Source of the DNA: Pseudoxanthomonas jiangsuensis
Lineage (GTDB): Bacteria; Pseudomonadota; Gammaproteobacteria; Xanthomonadales; Xanthomonadaceae
Length of the DNA stretch: 64,000 nucleotides
NCBI RefSeq assembly: GCF_010093185.1
Contig: NZ_PDWL01000001.1
Coordinates: 186,001-250,000 of the forward strand
Direction of reading: 5' to 3'
Shown: positions 8,573 through 18,395 of the stretch, in pieces
Layout: each line of letters begins with the position of its first letter
Position numbering within the stretch: the stretch's first letter is position 1
The notes under the pieces: generated by a model
Seen by the model: only the letters and a program-made list of their open reading frames with translations
What the model was told of the DNA's origin: nothing
Database searches by the model: none
Translations under genes and position numbers: made by a program

Positions 8573-10294
8573 TCACTCCGCCTGCACCACCCGGTCGCGG
8601 CCTTCGCGCTTGGCCCGGTACAGCGCCATGTCCGCGCGCTGCAAAAGGCGCGACGCATCGTCCGCGTCGGGGCGGAACACCGCCAGTCCGATCGAGGCGG
8701 TGACCGTCGGCAGTTCCTGGCCGAGGTGGTGCACGCGCAGCCCGCGCACCGCCTCGCCCACCCGCGCGGCGCAATCCAGGGCGCTCTGCGCGCCGGCCTC
8801 GGGCAGGATCAGGGTGAACTCCTCGCCGCCGTAGCGGCAGGCGATGTCCTCCGTCCGCGCCAGCGAGCCGAGCAGCTGGCCGAAGGCGGCCAGCAGGGCG
8901 TCGCCGCCGGCGTGGCCGTGCAGGTCGTTGAACGCCTTGAAGTGATCCAGGTCGATCATCATCAGGCTCAGCGGCAGGCCGCGGCGCTCGCAGCGCGCCA
9001 GCTCGCGGGTCAGCGATTCCTCGAGATAGCGGCGGTTGAACAGGCCGGTGAGCGGATCGCGGATCGACTGGATCCGCAGCCGCTCCTGCAGGGCCAGGTT
9101 GTGCAGCGCCATCGACAGCTGCTCGACCGCGGCCTGGACCAGGTCCAGGCGCGCGAGGAAGGCCGGATCCGGCGCCGACAGGTAGAGCAGGCCGAGCTGG
9201 GCGCCCTGCGCGGCCAGCGGCAGGCAGGCGCTGCTGCAGGCGCCCACGTCGGCGGACGGTTCCACATGGTCGCAGCGCAGGGTCCCGTCCTGCGCACGCA
9301 GCAGGTGCGGCTGGCCGCGGCGCAGGGCCCAGCACTGGTCGGGCGTCAGCAGCACGGCGCTGGCGGCGGCGTGCTCGCCCCAGTGCGCCAGTTCCTCGGC
9401 GTAGTCGTTGGATGCGCGGATCCGGTACAGGGTGCCGCCGGTACCGGGCAGCAGCCGCGACAGCAGCTGGGTGGTCAGCGCCACCGCCTCGGCGGCGCTG
9501 AGGCAGTTCTGCAGCAGGCTGCCATAACGGGTCAGCTCGCCCAGGTCGGCGCTGTGCCGCTCCAGCTGGGCGACCGATTCGCGCAGGCGCAGGTTGGCCT
9601 GGCTGCCGTCGCGCTCGGCCCGGCCGCGGCGGCGGATCTCGCGCAGCAGCAGCCAGTACACGCTGCCTACCACCGCGATCCCCAGCGGAATGCCGAGCCC
9701 GGCCAGCGCGCGCAGGATGTCGGCGCTGCGGCGGCTGGTGCGGTCGCGCTCGGCCAGCAGCCGGCGCTCCTCGTCCAGCAGCTGGCGGGCGCTGGCGCGG
9801 ATCCGGTGCGACGTCTGGTCGACCTCGGCGTCGATGCCGGCCTGGGCGGACTCCAGGCCGCCTTCGCGGTAGCGGGCCAGGTTCTGCTCCATCTGCGCCA
9901 GGCGCAGGGCGGACAGTTCGGCCAGATCGCGCACCCGGCGGCTCTGCAGGGGATTGTCCTTGACCAGGTGGGCCAGCGCCTCCAGCTGCGGACCGGTCTG
10001 GTCGCGGCTGGCTTGGTATCCGGCCAGGTGCTCGGCCCGGCCCGTCAGCAGGTAGCCGCGCTGGGCGGCCTCGGCGTCGCGCAGGCGCGCCTCCACCCCG
10101 TCGACGCTGGCCATCACCTCGTTGGTGTGCGCCACCTGCTTGGCATCGGCGATGAAGCGCTGGGCCCCGAACAGCACGCCGACGCCGACCGCGGTGAAAA
10201 TCAGGGCCGCGACCGGCAGGCCGATGCGGTTGGCGAGTTGCAGACGACGCGGCATGGAGTTGGCGGGACGAGCCGGGCCCGGGGCCATGAACAT
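8573..10294 (-). CDS. Diguanylate cyclase: CHASE3, GAF and GGDEF domains
   Basis: Membrane-bound sensor that makes cyclic di-GMP. 573 residues: helix 26-45, a periplasmic four-helix CHASE3 domain with the typical EARLRDAEAAQRGYLLTG segment (about 66-88), a second helix near 192-215, a GAF-like domain (about 235-400) and a C-terminal GGDEF domain. The active site is GGEEF at 489-493, catalytically competent. An RxxD inhibitory site (RTED, 480-483) lies the canonical five residues before it, so product inhibition is expected. Start ATG at 10294; an alternative in-frame ATG lies two codons later. It is monocistronic and downstream of the DesKR-like pair on the same strand. Confidence 0.9.
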   Translation of the reverse strand: MFMAPGPARPANSMPRRLQLANRIGLPVAALIFTAVGVGVLFGAQRFIADAKQVAHTNEVMASVDGVEARLRDAEAAQRGYLLTGRAEHLAGYQASRDQTGPQLEALAHLVKDNPLQSRRVRDLAELSALRLAQMEQNLARYREGGLESAQAGIDAEVDQTSHRIRASARQLLDEERRLLAERDRTSRRSADILRALAGLGIPLGIAVVGSVYWLLLREIRRRGRAERDGSQANLRLRESVAQLERHSADLGELTRYGSLLQNCLSAAEAVALTTQLLSRLLPGTGGTLYRIRASNDYAEELAHWGEHAAASAVLLTPDQCWALRRGQPHLLRAQDGTLRCDHVEPSADVGACSSACLPLAAQGAQLGLLYLSAPDPAFLARLDLVQAAVEQLSMALHNLALQERLRIQSIRDPLTGLFNRRYLEESLTRELARCERRGLPLSLMMIDLDHFKAFNDLHGHAGGDALLAAFGQLLGSLARTEDIACRYGGEEFTLILPEAGAQSALDCAARVGEAVRGLRVHHLGQELPTVTASIGLAVFRPDADDASRLLQRADMALYRAKREGRDRVVQAE

Positions 10295-10305
10295 ACATCG
10301 GATGC

Positions 10306-10321
10306 GGACGGATGTCCGTCC
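10306..10321. terminator. Short hairpin after the response-regulator gene
   Basis: GGACGGA-TG-TCCGTCC is a perfect 7-bp stem with a two-base spacer, just beyond the stop of the LuxR-family regulator (minus strand) and 12 bases before the cyclase start. There is no T-run, so it may be a weak terminator or an operator for the cyclase gene. The role is uncertain. Confidence 0.35.
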
Positions 10322-10340
10322 CGCGCGGTGGCCGGCGCCG

Positions 10341-10943
10341 CTACAGCCAGCCCTTCTGCCGCGCCAGGCGGTGGGCCTCGATCCGGTTGCCGGCGCCGAG
10401 CTTGCCGATCGCCTCGGACAGGTAGTTGCGCACCGTGCCCTGGGAGAGGTTGAGCTGGCCGGCGATCTCGCCGGAGGAACGGCCTTCGCCGGCCAGGCGC
10501 AGCACCTGGCGCTCGCGGTCGTTGAGCGGATCGGCCTCGCCCCAGGCCTCCACCGCCAGTTCCGGATCGATCGCGCGGCCGCCGTGGCGGACCTTGCGCA
10601 GGGCCTCGGCCAGGCGCTCGGCCGGCGCGTCCTTGAGCAGGTAGCCGCAGGCGCCGGCCTCCAGCGCTCGGCGCAGGAAACCGGCGCGGGCGAAGGTGGT
10701 GACGATCACCACCTTCACCGGCAGTGCGTGGCGCTGGATCCGCTGGGCCAGTTCCAGCCCGGTCAGGCCGGGCATCTCGATGTCGGTGACCAGCACGTCC
10801 GGCTGCAGCCGCTGGACCTCGCGCCAGGCCTGCTCGCCGTCGGCGGCGGTCCCGGCGACCTCGATGTCCGGCTCCATCGCCAGCAGAGCGGCCAGCGCGC
10901 CGCGGACCATGGCCTGGTCTTCGGCCAGCAGGACGCGGATCAC
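10341..10943 (-). CDS. LuxR/NarL-family response regulator (DesR-like)
   Basis: 200-residue transcription factor. The receiver domain (1-120) has acidic pocket Glu8/Asp9, phospho-acceptor Asp54 in VTDIEMPG and Lys near 104 (YLLKDAP). The C-terminal helix-turn-helix (about 135-195) has the NDRERQVLRLAGEGRSSGEIA and GTVRNYLSEAIGKLG segments of the LuxR class. The start is GTG reading V-I-R-V-L-L-A-E-D. It lies 53 bases after a DesK-like kinase gene on the same strand and forms its cognate pair. The likely target is the divergent ABC export operon, with a 12-bp palindrome at 12386-12397 as candidate site. Confidence 0.9.
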   Translation of the reverse strand: MIRVLLAEDQAMVRGALAALLAMEPDIEVAGTAADGEQAWREVQRLQPDVLVTDIEMPGLTGLELAQRIQRHALPVKVVIVTTFARAGFLRRALEAGACGYLLKDAPAERLAEALRKVRHGGRAIDPELAVEAWGEADPLNDRERQVLRLAGEGRSSGEIAGQLNLSQGTVRNYLSEAIGKLGAGNRIEAHRLARQKGWL

Positions 10944-10988
10944 GGGATGCGGGGCAGGTACCTGGACATGCGCGGACGGTAGCAGAGT

Positions 10989-11000
10989 GCCGGCTCCTAC
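10989..11000. repeat. Half-copy of the REP-like unit
   Basis: CCGGCTCCTACA matches the outer end of the inverted-repeat arm at 8435-8540. It overlaps the TAG stop codon (minus strand, 10997-10999) of the DesK-like kinase gene, just as the full unit overlaps the aminopeptidase stop. Confidence 0.6.
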
Positions 11001-12181
11001 ACAGGCTGGAGGACGGGCGCCGGTGCGTGCCAGTGCGGCAGCTCGGCCACCAGGCGGGTGCCGCGGGCGCCAGCAGGCTCGAACCGCAGGCTGCCGCCCA
11101 GCGTGCGCAGGCGCTCGCGCATGCCGTCCAGGCCGTTGCCGGGACGGATCGCACCGCCGCGGCCGTCGTCCTCCACCGCCAGCCGCCAGCGATCGCCGGC
11201 GCGCGCCAGCTCGACCCGCACCCGGCGCGCGCGCGCATGCCGCTGGATGTTGGTCGCCGCCTCGCGCAGGCACAGCGCCAGCACGGTCTCGTGCTCCGGC
11301 GCCAGCGCGGCCTCCTCCAGCTCGGCCTCCACCGCCACGCCATCGCTTTCCAGCAGCAGACGCGCGGCGGCGAGCTCGGCCGCCAGCCCCGCGGCGCGGA
11401 TCCCGGTCACCGCGCGCCGCACCTGCGCCAGCGCGTCGCGCGCGACCTGGCCCAGCTCGCCGATCTCGCGCCCGGCCGCGGCCGGATCGCGCTGCAACAG
11501 CTTGCCCGCCAGGTCGGCCTTCAGCGCCACCAGCGACAGGGTGTGGCCAAGCAGGTCGTGCAGGTCGCGGCCGATGCGCTCGCGCTCGGCGGTGGTAGCC
11601 AGGCGGCGAACCTCCTCCTGCGACAGGCGCAGCGCGGCGTCCTTGTGGTGGCGCTGGCGCTCGATGTGCACGACCAGGCCAACCACCAGCGTCGTCACCG
11701 GCATCCACGCCAGCGCCGACCATGGGTAGCCGAGCAGGCGCGCGGAAACGATCAGCGCAAGATTGGCCAGCAGCAGCGCCGCCGCATAGTGCCAGCCGGT
11801 GCGCCAGTGGTGCGCGCCGAGCATCACGCAGCCGAACACGAAATAGCTCATGCCGCTCGGGTACCACGGCAGCAGCACCAGGCACAGCACCAGCATGCCC
11901 GCCGCGCACGAAGCCACCCAGCGCTGCGGCAGCGCCAGGGTACCCACGTACAGGGCAACGAACACCGGATAGGACACCAGGGTCAGCAACAGCCAGCGCA
12001 GGTCGTAGCCCTGCGCGGTGAAGGTCGGGGTCACGAACACCCACATCGTCCACAGCAAGTGGACGAACTCGGCCCACGGCGGCAGCCCGCGGCGCCGGCT
12101 CTGCACCAGCAGCGAATCGGGCGCGGCGCGCAGCCATGCCGGCATGAAGCGGCGGACGGCGCCGGTGGAGGAACGGGACAT
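10997..12181 (-). CDS. Sensor histidine kinase, DesK-like (HisKA_3)
   Basis: 394 residues. About five membrane helices fill residues 40-175, with no extracytoplasmic domain of note. The HisKA_3 dimerisation domain follows, with phospho-acceptor His208 in RIGRDLHDLLGH, then a HATPase domain containing REAATNIQRHA (N box) and DDGRGG (G1 box). Start chosen at the ATG preceded by AAGGAG (12187-12192) rather than at a longer upstream frame. It pairs with the LuxR-family regulator immediately downstream. DesK-type kinases sense membrane thickness or envelope stress; the divergent MacAB-like operon suggests control of export. Confidence 0.9.
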   Translation of the reverse strand: MSRSSTGAVRRFMPAWLRAAPDSLLVQSRRRGLPPWAEFVHLLWTMWVFVTPTFTAQGYDLRWLLLTLVSYPVFVALYVGTLALPQRWVASCAAGMLVLCLVLLPWYPSGMSYFVFGCVMLGAHHWRTGWHYAAALLLANLALIVSARLLGYPWSALAWMPVTTLVVGLVVHIERQRHHKDAALRLSQEEVRRLATTAERERIGRDLHDLLGHTLSLVALKADLAGKLLQRDPAAAGREIGELGQVARDALAQVRRAVTGIRAAGLAAELAAARLLLESDGVAVEAELEEAALAPEHETVLALCLREAATNIQRHARARRVRVELARAGDRWRLAVEDDGRGGAIRPGNGLDGMRERLRTLGGSLRFEPAGARGTRLVAELPHWHAPAPVLQPV

Positions 12182-12603
12182 CGCGATCTCCTTGTGCTGC
12201 AACCGCGGGCCGCGGCAATACCCCGCCGGGAACCGAACGGCGCCGCCGATGGCGGATGTTACGCCGGCCACGTGGCGCACCACCCGGCGGGCGCGGCATC
12301 CCCAGTGGTGGCGTCGGAGGAAACCTGCCGCCAGTGTCCGCGCCCGCCGCCGCCGCCGGCAGTCGCCACCCGCACGCCAGACGCATGACAGCTGTCACTA
12401 CGCCGCCGGCGCCGCGGCCAGCAGGATGCACCACGGTCGCGGCCCGCCCCGGCCGTGCGCGGCGGACGGTCCCTCCCCCGTCCGTCGCGGCCGGGGCGGG
12501 CTCCGTCGCCCCGGCGTGGCCACCGGCCACAAAGTGACTTCCGGCAACTGGCCTGCCTGTACCCTTGCGCCGGACACTGGCACGGGATCGAACCGAGAAC
12601 GCA
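12182..12603. other. Divergent intergenic region, kinase gene versus ABC operon
   Basis: 422 bases without a credible gene. It holds the kinase ribosome binding site near 12187, a perfect 12-bp palindrome at 12386-12397, and presumably the promoter of the ABC operon. No clear -35/-10 pair was recognised. Confidence 0.5.
12386..12397. promoter_or_regulatory. Perfect palindrome, candidate response-regulator operator
   Basis: TGACAGCTGTCA is a perfect 12-bp palindrome between the DesK-like kinase gene and the divergent ABC export operon, about 205 bases from each start. NarL/LuxR-type regulators bind inverted repeats of this size, and the adjacent DesR-like regulator is the natural candidate. 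This rests on position and symmetry only. Confidence 0.45.
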
Positions 12604-13851
12604 ATGAACGCCTCCGCCGAACTGCTCAAGGAACTGCGCATCGAGCGCAACAAGACCCCCGCCCCGCCGCCGTCGCGGCGCGGGCTGTGGATCGGCCTGG
12701 GAGTGGCCGCGGCGGTGCTGCTGGCCGCCGCCGGCGGCTGGGCCCTGTTCGGCCGCGAGCGCGCGCCGGAGGTGCGCACCGCCACCGCCGCCGCGCTGGC
12801 CACCGGCGGCGGCGCCGGCGCGTCGGTGCTGGACGCCAGCGGTTATGTGGTCGCCCGGCGCATGGCCACGGTCTCGGCCAAGGTCACCGGCCGGGTCAAG
12901 GAAGTGCTGATCGAGGAAGGCATGCGGGTCGAGGAAGGCCAGGTGCTGGCGCGGCTGGACCCGATCGACGCCGACGCCCAGCGCACCCTGGCCAGTTCGC
13001 AGGTGGCCGCCGCGCGCAGCCAGGCCGACAGCGTGCAGGCGCAGCTGGTCGACGCCGAGGCCAATGCAAGGCGCCTGTCCGAGCTGGTCGGCCGGCAGCT
13101 GGTCTCGCGCGCCCAGTACGACCAGGCCGTGGCCCAGCGCGACTCGCTGCGCGCGCAGCTGGTCACCGCCCGCCGCCAGGCCCAGGTCGCCGGCGATTCG
13201 CTGCGCATCGCCGACCACGGGGTGGACAACACCGTGGTCCGCGCGCCGTTCGCCGGCGTGGTGATCTCCAAGGCCGCCCAGCCTGGCGAGATCGTCTCGC
13301 CGCTGGCCACCGGCGGCTACACCCGCACCGGCATCGGCACCATCGTCGACATGGATTCGCTGGAGGTGGAGGTCGAGGTCGGCGAGTCCTACATCGGCCG
13401 GGTGCAGCCGAAGATGCCGCTGGAAGCGACGCTCAACGCCTATCCCGACTGGCGCATCCCCGGCGAGGTGATCGCGATCATCCCGGCGGCCGACCGCGGC
13501 AAGGCCACGGTCAAGGTGCGCGTGGCGCTGAAGGAGAAGGACCCGCGCATCGTCCCGGACATGGGCGTGCGGGTCAGCTTCCTCGAGACCGCGCCCAAGG
13601 CCGGCGAGACGGAGAAGCCGCGGGGCGTGCGCGTGCCGGCCGCGGCGATCGCGCAACGCGGCGGCGCCGACGTGGCCTTCGTGGTCGGCGACGAGGACGC
13701 CGTCGAGCAGCGCACGGTCAAGACCGGCATCGCCATGGGTGGCGACCGCCAGGTGCTGTCCGGCCTGACCGCCGGCGAAACGGTCGTCCTCGACGCACCC
13801 GACACCCTGGCCGACGGCGACCGCGTCCGCATCGCCGGCGCCCAGCCCTGA
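12604..13851 (+). CDS. Periplasmic adaptor (HlyD/MacA-like) of ABC exporter
   Basis: 415-residue membrane-fusion protein linking an inner-membrane ABC permease to the cell envelope. One N-terminal membrane anchor (about 29-47) is followed by a biotinyl-lipoyl half-motif (VEEGQVLARLD), an alpha-helical hairpin rich in Ala/Gln (about 130-200), the returning lipoyl strand (VRAPFAGVVISKAAQPGEIV) and beta-barrel domains. Start chosen at MNASAELLKE rather than an upstream in-frame ATG with a non-homologous leader. First gene of a four-gene operon with ATPase and two permeases. Confidence 0.9.
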   Translation: MNASAELLKELRIERNKTPAPPPSRRGLWIGLGVAAAVLLAAAGGWALFGRERAPEVRTATAAALATGGGAGASVLDASGYVVARRMATVSAKVTGRVKEVLIEEGMRVEEGQVLARLDPIDADAQRTLASSQVAAARSQADSVQAQLVDAEANARRLSELVGRQLVSRAQYDQAVAQRDSLRAQLVTARRQAQVAGDSLRIADHGVDNTVVRAPFAGVVISKAAQPGEIVSPLATGGYTRTGIGTIVDMDSLEVEVEVGESYIGRVQPKMPLEATLNAYPDWRIPGEVIAIIPAADRGKATVKVRVALKEKDPRIVPDMGVRVSFLETAPKAGETEKPRGVRVPAAAIAQRGGADVAFVVGDEDAVEQRTVKTGIAMGGDRQVLSGLTAGETVVLDAPDTLADGDRVRIAGAQP

Positions 13852-13916
13852 TCCTTTCGACGACGCCCCGCAACACGCCACGCCGGCCCACGGCCGGCCA
13901 TCCCGAGGAATTGCGC

Positions 13917-14606
<690 letters not shown>

Positions 14607-14621
14607 CCGGAGGACACCGCG

Positions 14622-15779
14622 ATGAAATACCTCTCGCTCGTATGGGCGCAGCTGTTCCGCAGCAGGACGCGGACGCTGCTGACCCTGCTGTCGGTGGTCA
14701 CCGCCTTCCTGCTGTTCGGCATGCTCGACTCGGTGCGCGTGGCGTTCAACTCCGGCGGCAGCGTCGACGGCGCCAACCGCCTGGTCACGACCTCGCGCCT
14801 GTCGATCACCCAGAGCCTGCCGGTGCGCCTGCAGGAACAGATCCGCACCGTGCCCGGGGTCAAGGACGTGACCTACGCGATGTGGTTCGGCGGCATCTAC
14901 CAGGATCCGAAGAACTTCTTCGCCAACTTCTCGGTGGCGCCGAATTTCTTCGACGTCTACAGCAACTACGAACTTCCCCCCGAGCAGCTCAAGGCGTTCC
15001 AGGAGACGCGCACCGGCGCGGTGGTCGGCGAGACCCTGGCCAAGGAATTCGGCTGGAAGATCGGCGACACCATCCCGCTGCAGGCCACGATCTTCCCGCG
15101 CGGCGGCAGCAACGACTGGCCGCTGACCCTGGTCGGGATCTTCCGCTCCAAGGACCGCGCCGCGGCCGCGGGCGAGGAGCGCCAGCTGGTCATGAACTGG
15201 AAGTACTTCGACGAGTCCAACGACTACATCAAGGGCCAGGTGAGCTGGTACACGGTGACCCTGGACAACCCAGACCACGCCTCGCGCGTGGCCCAGGCCA
15301 TCGATGCGCTGTCGCTCAACTCCGACCGCGAGACCAAGAGCCAGACCGAGTCGGCGTTCCAGCAGTCCTTCGCCAAGCAGTTCGCCGACATCGGCCTGAT
15401 CGTCACCTCGATCATGGGCGCGGTGTTCTTCACCCTGCTGCTGCTGACCGGCAACACCATGGCCCAGGCGGTGCGCGAGCGCGTCCCGGAGCTGGCGATC
15501 CTGAAGACGCTGGGCTTCAAGGACGGCACGGTGCTGTGGCTGGTGCTGGTGGAATCGGTGCTGCTGGTGGGGCTGGGCGGCCTGGTCGGGATGGGACTGG
15601 CGCGGGTGATCCTGCCGGGCCTGGCGAGCAGGGCGCAGGGCATGCTGCCCCCGACCATCCCGCTGCAGACCTGGATCGTGGGGCTGGTGCTGATCGTGCT
15701 GATCGGCCTGGTGGTGGGCGTGCTGCCGGCGCTGCGCGCCAAGCGGCTGAAGATCGTCGATGCGCTGGCCGGACGCTGA
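14622..15779 (+). CDS. ABC transporter permease, FtsX/MacB-like
   Basis: 385 residues with the FtsX-type layout: helix 1 near 20-40, a large periplasmic domain (about 45-255, MacB_PCD type) and three C-terminal helices (about 262-285, 315-335 and 348-370). The segment [21 protein letters not shown] is typical of the coupling region after helix 2. It starts 15 bases after the ATPase stop and precedes a second permease, suggesting a heterodimeric permease. The exported substrate is unknown; efflux of a peptide, lipid or antibiotic is likely for this class. Confidence 0.9.
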   Translation: MKYLSLVWAQLFRSRTRTLLTLLSVVTAFLLFGMLDSVRVAFNSGGSVDGANRLVTTSRLSITQSLPVRLQEQIRTVPGVKDVTYAMWFGGIYQDPKNFFANFSVAPNFFDVYSNYELPPEQLKAFQETRTGAVVGETLAKEFGWKIGDTIPLQATIFPRGGSNDWPLTLVGIFRSKDRAAAAGEERQLVMNWKYFDESNDYIKGQVSWYTVTLDNPDHASRVAQAIDALSLNSDRETKSQTESAFQQSFAKQFADIGLIVTSIMGAVFFTLLLLTGNTMAQAVRERVPELAILKTLGFKDGTVLWLVLVESVLLVGLGGLVGMGLARVILPGLASRAQGMLPPTIPLQTWIVGLVLIVLIGLVVGVLPALRAKRLKIVDALAGR

Positions 15780-15791
15780 GGAGACCCGATC

Positions 15792-17102
15792 ATGAAGATG
15801 CAATGGCTTTGGAACCTGCTCACGATCGCGGCGCTCGTCGTGGGACTTGGGGTGTGGATCATGCTGCCGTGGCAGGGCGTGCTCGCCGTGGCGGCGGTGC
15901 TGGCGCTGTGGTTGTTCCTGACCCGCAGCGGCCGGCTGGCGCTGGCCGCCACCGGGATCGGCATCGCCAGCCTGCCGCAGCGCTGGGGCGCGTCCTCGGT
16001 GATCGTGGTCGGCATCGCCGGCGTGGTCGCGGTGCTGGTGGCGATGCTGTCGATGGGCCGCGGCTTCCAGTCGACCATGAACAGCACCGGCGACGAGAGC
16101 ACGGCGATCGTGCTGCGGGGCGGTTCGCAGGCCGAGACCAACTCGGTGGTCATGCGCGACCAGGTGCCGCTGATCTCCAGCCTGCCCGGCATCGCCCGCG
16201 ACGGCGAAGGCCGGCCGCTGGTGTCGCCGGAGCTGTCGCAGGTGGTCAACCTGGTCTCGCGCGCGGACGGCACCGACGTCAACGCCCAGTTCCGCGGCGT
16301 GGGCGAGATGGGCTGGGCGGTGCACGACAAGGTGAAGATCGTCGAGGGCCGGAAATTCGGCACTGGCCTGCGCGAGATCGTGGTCGGCCAGGGCGCGCGG
16401 AAGCAGTTCCGCGACCTGGATGTCGGCTGCACGCTCAACCTCGGTAACCAGCAGTGGTCCGTGGTCGGCGTGTTCGCCTCCGGCGACGTCCACGACTCGG
16501 AGATCTGGACCGACGCGCAGACCCTGGCCACCACCTACAACCGCGGCGCCTGGCAGTCGGTCAGCGCGCGCACCGAGGGCAAGGCCGGCTTCGACCAGTT
16601 CAAGGCGGCGATGGCGTCCGATCCGCGGCTCAAGCTCGATGTCGAGACCACCAAGGCCTACTTCGCCAAGCAGAGCGGCCAGCTCAACCAGCTGCTGACC
16701 ATCCTCGGCACCGTGATCGGCGCGATCATGGCGGTGGGCGCGGTGTTCGGCGCGCTCAACACCATGTACGCGGCGGTGGCCGGGCGCGCGCGGGAGATCG
16801 CCACGATGCGCGCGATCGGCTTCCGCGGCCTGCCAGTGGTCGTGGGGGTGATGCTGGAGACGATGCTGTTGGCCCTGTTCGGCGGCCTGCTCGGCGGCCT
16901 GCTGGCCTGGCTGATCTTCAACGGCTACAGCGCCTCGACCATGGGCAGCAACTTCAGCGCGGTGGTGTTCCAGTTCAAGGTCACCCCGGAGCTGCTGTGG
17001 TCGGGGCTGAAGTGGGCGCTCGGCATCGGCCTGGTCGGCGGGCTGTTCCCGGCGCTGCGCGCGGCGCGGCTGCCGATCACCACCGCACTGCGCGCGCTCT
17101 GA
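15792..17102 (+). CDS. ABC transporter permease, FtsX/MacB-like, second subunit
   Basis: 436 residues. Two adjacent N-terminal hydrophobic segments (about 8-45) precede the first conserved helix (73-95), then a periplasmic domain and three C-terminal helices (about 312-335, 353-378 and 405-430). GRAREIATMRAIGFRGLPVVV matches the coupling motif of the neighbouring permease. It is the last gene of the export operon and begins 12 bases after the first permease. A strong GC-rich hairpin follows at 17118-17146. The extra N-terminal hydrophobic region distinguishes it from its partner. Confidence 0.9.
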   Translation: MKMQWLWNLLTIAALVVGLGVWIMLPWQGVLAVAAVLALWLFLTRSGRLALAATGIGIASLPQRWGASSVIVVGIAGVVAVLVAMLSMGRGFQSTMNSTGDESTAIVLRGGSQAETNSVVMRDQVPLISSLPGIARDGEGRPLVSPELSQVVNLVSRADGTDVNAQFRGVGEMGWAVHDKVKIVEGRKFGTGLREIVVGQGARKQFRDLDVGCTLNLGNQQWSVVGVFASGDVHDSEIWTDAQTLATTYNRGAWQSVSARTEGKAGFDQFKAAMASDPRLKLDVETTKAYFAKQSGQLNQLLTILGTVIGAIMAVGAVFGALNTMYAAVAGRAREIATMRAIGFRGLPVVVGVMLETMLLALFGGLLGGLLAWLIFNGYSASTMGSNFSAVVFQFKVTPELLWSGLKWALGIGLVGGLFPALRAARLPITTALRAL

Positions 17103-17117
17103 GATCCACGCGCACCG

Positions 17118-17146
17118 GCGCCGGCTCCGCTGAACGGAGCCGGCGC
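17118..17146 (+). terminator. GC-rich hairpin ending the ABC export operon
   Basis: A perfect 12-bp stem (17118-17129 with 17135-17146, GCGCCGGCTCCG and its complement) around a five-base loop, 15 bases after the last permease stop. No long T-run follows, which is common for terminator hairpins in such GC-rich genomes. Confidence 0.65.
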
Positions 17147-17228
17147 TGTCATCGCGCTGTCACCGTAATGCGGTAGAAGCACGGCGCGGTCACGCGCTAC
17201 GGTGGGCCGCCGTCGTCGATGCGCCGCC

Positions 17229-18389
17229 ATGTCCGTCGTTCCCCTGTCCGCCATCGCCCGGCCCCGCGGCCTCGCGGCGCGGTTGCTCCTGCTGGCGTGC
17301 GCCTGCCTGCTGCTGGCCGGCTTCACCCATTCCCGCGCCCGCGGCCTGACCGATCCGGCCAGCGCGCTCGGTGAACGCCTGGCCGCTCCCGGCGGCGTGT
17401 CGCCGCTGCTGCCCGGCGCGAAGATCGATGCGCTGCTGGCGACCATTCCGACCCGCAGCGGCCACGTGCTCACCCCCGACGGCGTGTCCGTGTTCTGGCG
17501 CGCGCTCGACCCGGGCGACTACCGCATGCGCTACGCGTGGCAGGGCGCGCAAGGCGGCCAGCGCCAGCGCATGGACTACACGCTGTCCCTGCAAGCGCCG
17601 GCCTACCCGATCGCGGCGCGCGGCACGGTGATCCTGCTGCACGGCTGGATGATGGACGGCGGCTCGCTGCTGCCCTGGTCGGTGGAGCTGGCCGAGCGCG
17701 GCTACCGGACCATCGCCGTCGACCTGCGCAACCACGGCCGTTCCGGCGCCGGGCCTTCAGGCTATGGCACGCGCGAGGCCGCCGACGTGGTCGCCGTGCT
17801 GCGCCAGCTGCGCGCGCAGGGCGAAGTCACCGGTCCGTTGCACGTGATGGGCGTGTCCTACGGCGCGGCCACCGCGATCTTCACCGCGCGCGATCTCGGC
17901 GCGCAGGTCGACGACCTGCAGCTTGGCGGGGTCGTGGCGATGGAATCGTTCGACAACGCCGGCCGGGCGATCCGCGACATGGTCCCGCACATGCTGCAGC
18001 GCGCACCCGACAGCCTGCGCGAATGGGCGTCGGCACAGTGGCTGCGCTGGCGGTACGACCCGCACACCCTGGACGCGGCCATCGCCGATGCCGACCGCCG
18101 GCTGGCGCTGGACCTGGACCGGGTCGACGTCGGCGCCGCCCTGGCGCAGGCCCCTGCCTGCGTGCTGCTGATCCACGGGCGCGACGACGCGCACGTGCCG
18201 GTGGCGCATGGCCGCGCCCTGGCCGCGGCCGCGCCGCGCGCCCGCTACCTGGAACTGCCGGGCGAGGACCACCTGAGCCTGCCGATGCGGCTGGACCGGC
18301 TGGCGCCGGTGGTGGAGGACTGGTTCGCCCGCACCCCCGGCAACGGCGGCGGCGCCTGTCCGCAGCCGCTGCCGCCGGGGCGGGCGTGA
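17229..18389 (+). CDS. Alpha/beta hydrolase, exported or membrane-anchored
   Basis: 386 residues. A hydrophobic N-terminal segment (about 20-37) is a signal peptide or anchor. The hydrolase core shows the oxyanion motif LLHGWMMDGG, nucleophile elbow GVSYGA (Ser), acid Asp in HGRDDAHV and catalytic His in PGEDHLSLP, in the right order. Start chosen at ATG 17229; a GTG 27 bases upstream would add a basic leader. The substrate (ester, lipid or peptide) cannot be told. It stands between the ABC operon and the convergent RarD gene. Confidence 0.83.
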   Translation: MSVVPLSAIARPRGLAARLLLLACACLLLAGFTHSRARGLTDPASALGERLAAPGGVSPLLPGAKIDALLATIPTRSGHVLTPDGVSVFWRALDPGDYRMRYAWQGAQGGQRQRMDYTLSLQAPAYPIAARGTVILLHGWMMDGGSLLPWSVELAERGYRTIAVDLRNHGRSGAGPSGYGTREAADVVAVLRQLRAQGEVTGPLHVMGVSYGAATAIFTARDLGAQVDDLQLGGVVAMESFDNAGRAIRDMVPHMLQRAPDSLREWASAQWLRWRYDPHTLDAAIADADRRLALDLDRVDVGAALAQAPACVLLIHGRDDAHVPVAHGRALAAAAPRARYLELPGEDHLSLPMRLDRLAPVVEDWFARTPGNGGGACPQPLPPGRA

Positions 18390-18395
18390 GGCTGC

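Noticed and set aside
10341..12803. Apparent 820-residue fused kinase-regulator protein
   Set aside because: The kinase is in a different frame with its own start and ribosome binding site; only the last 200 residues of this frame are the real response regulator.
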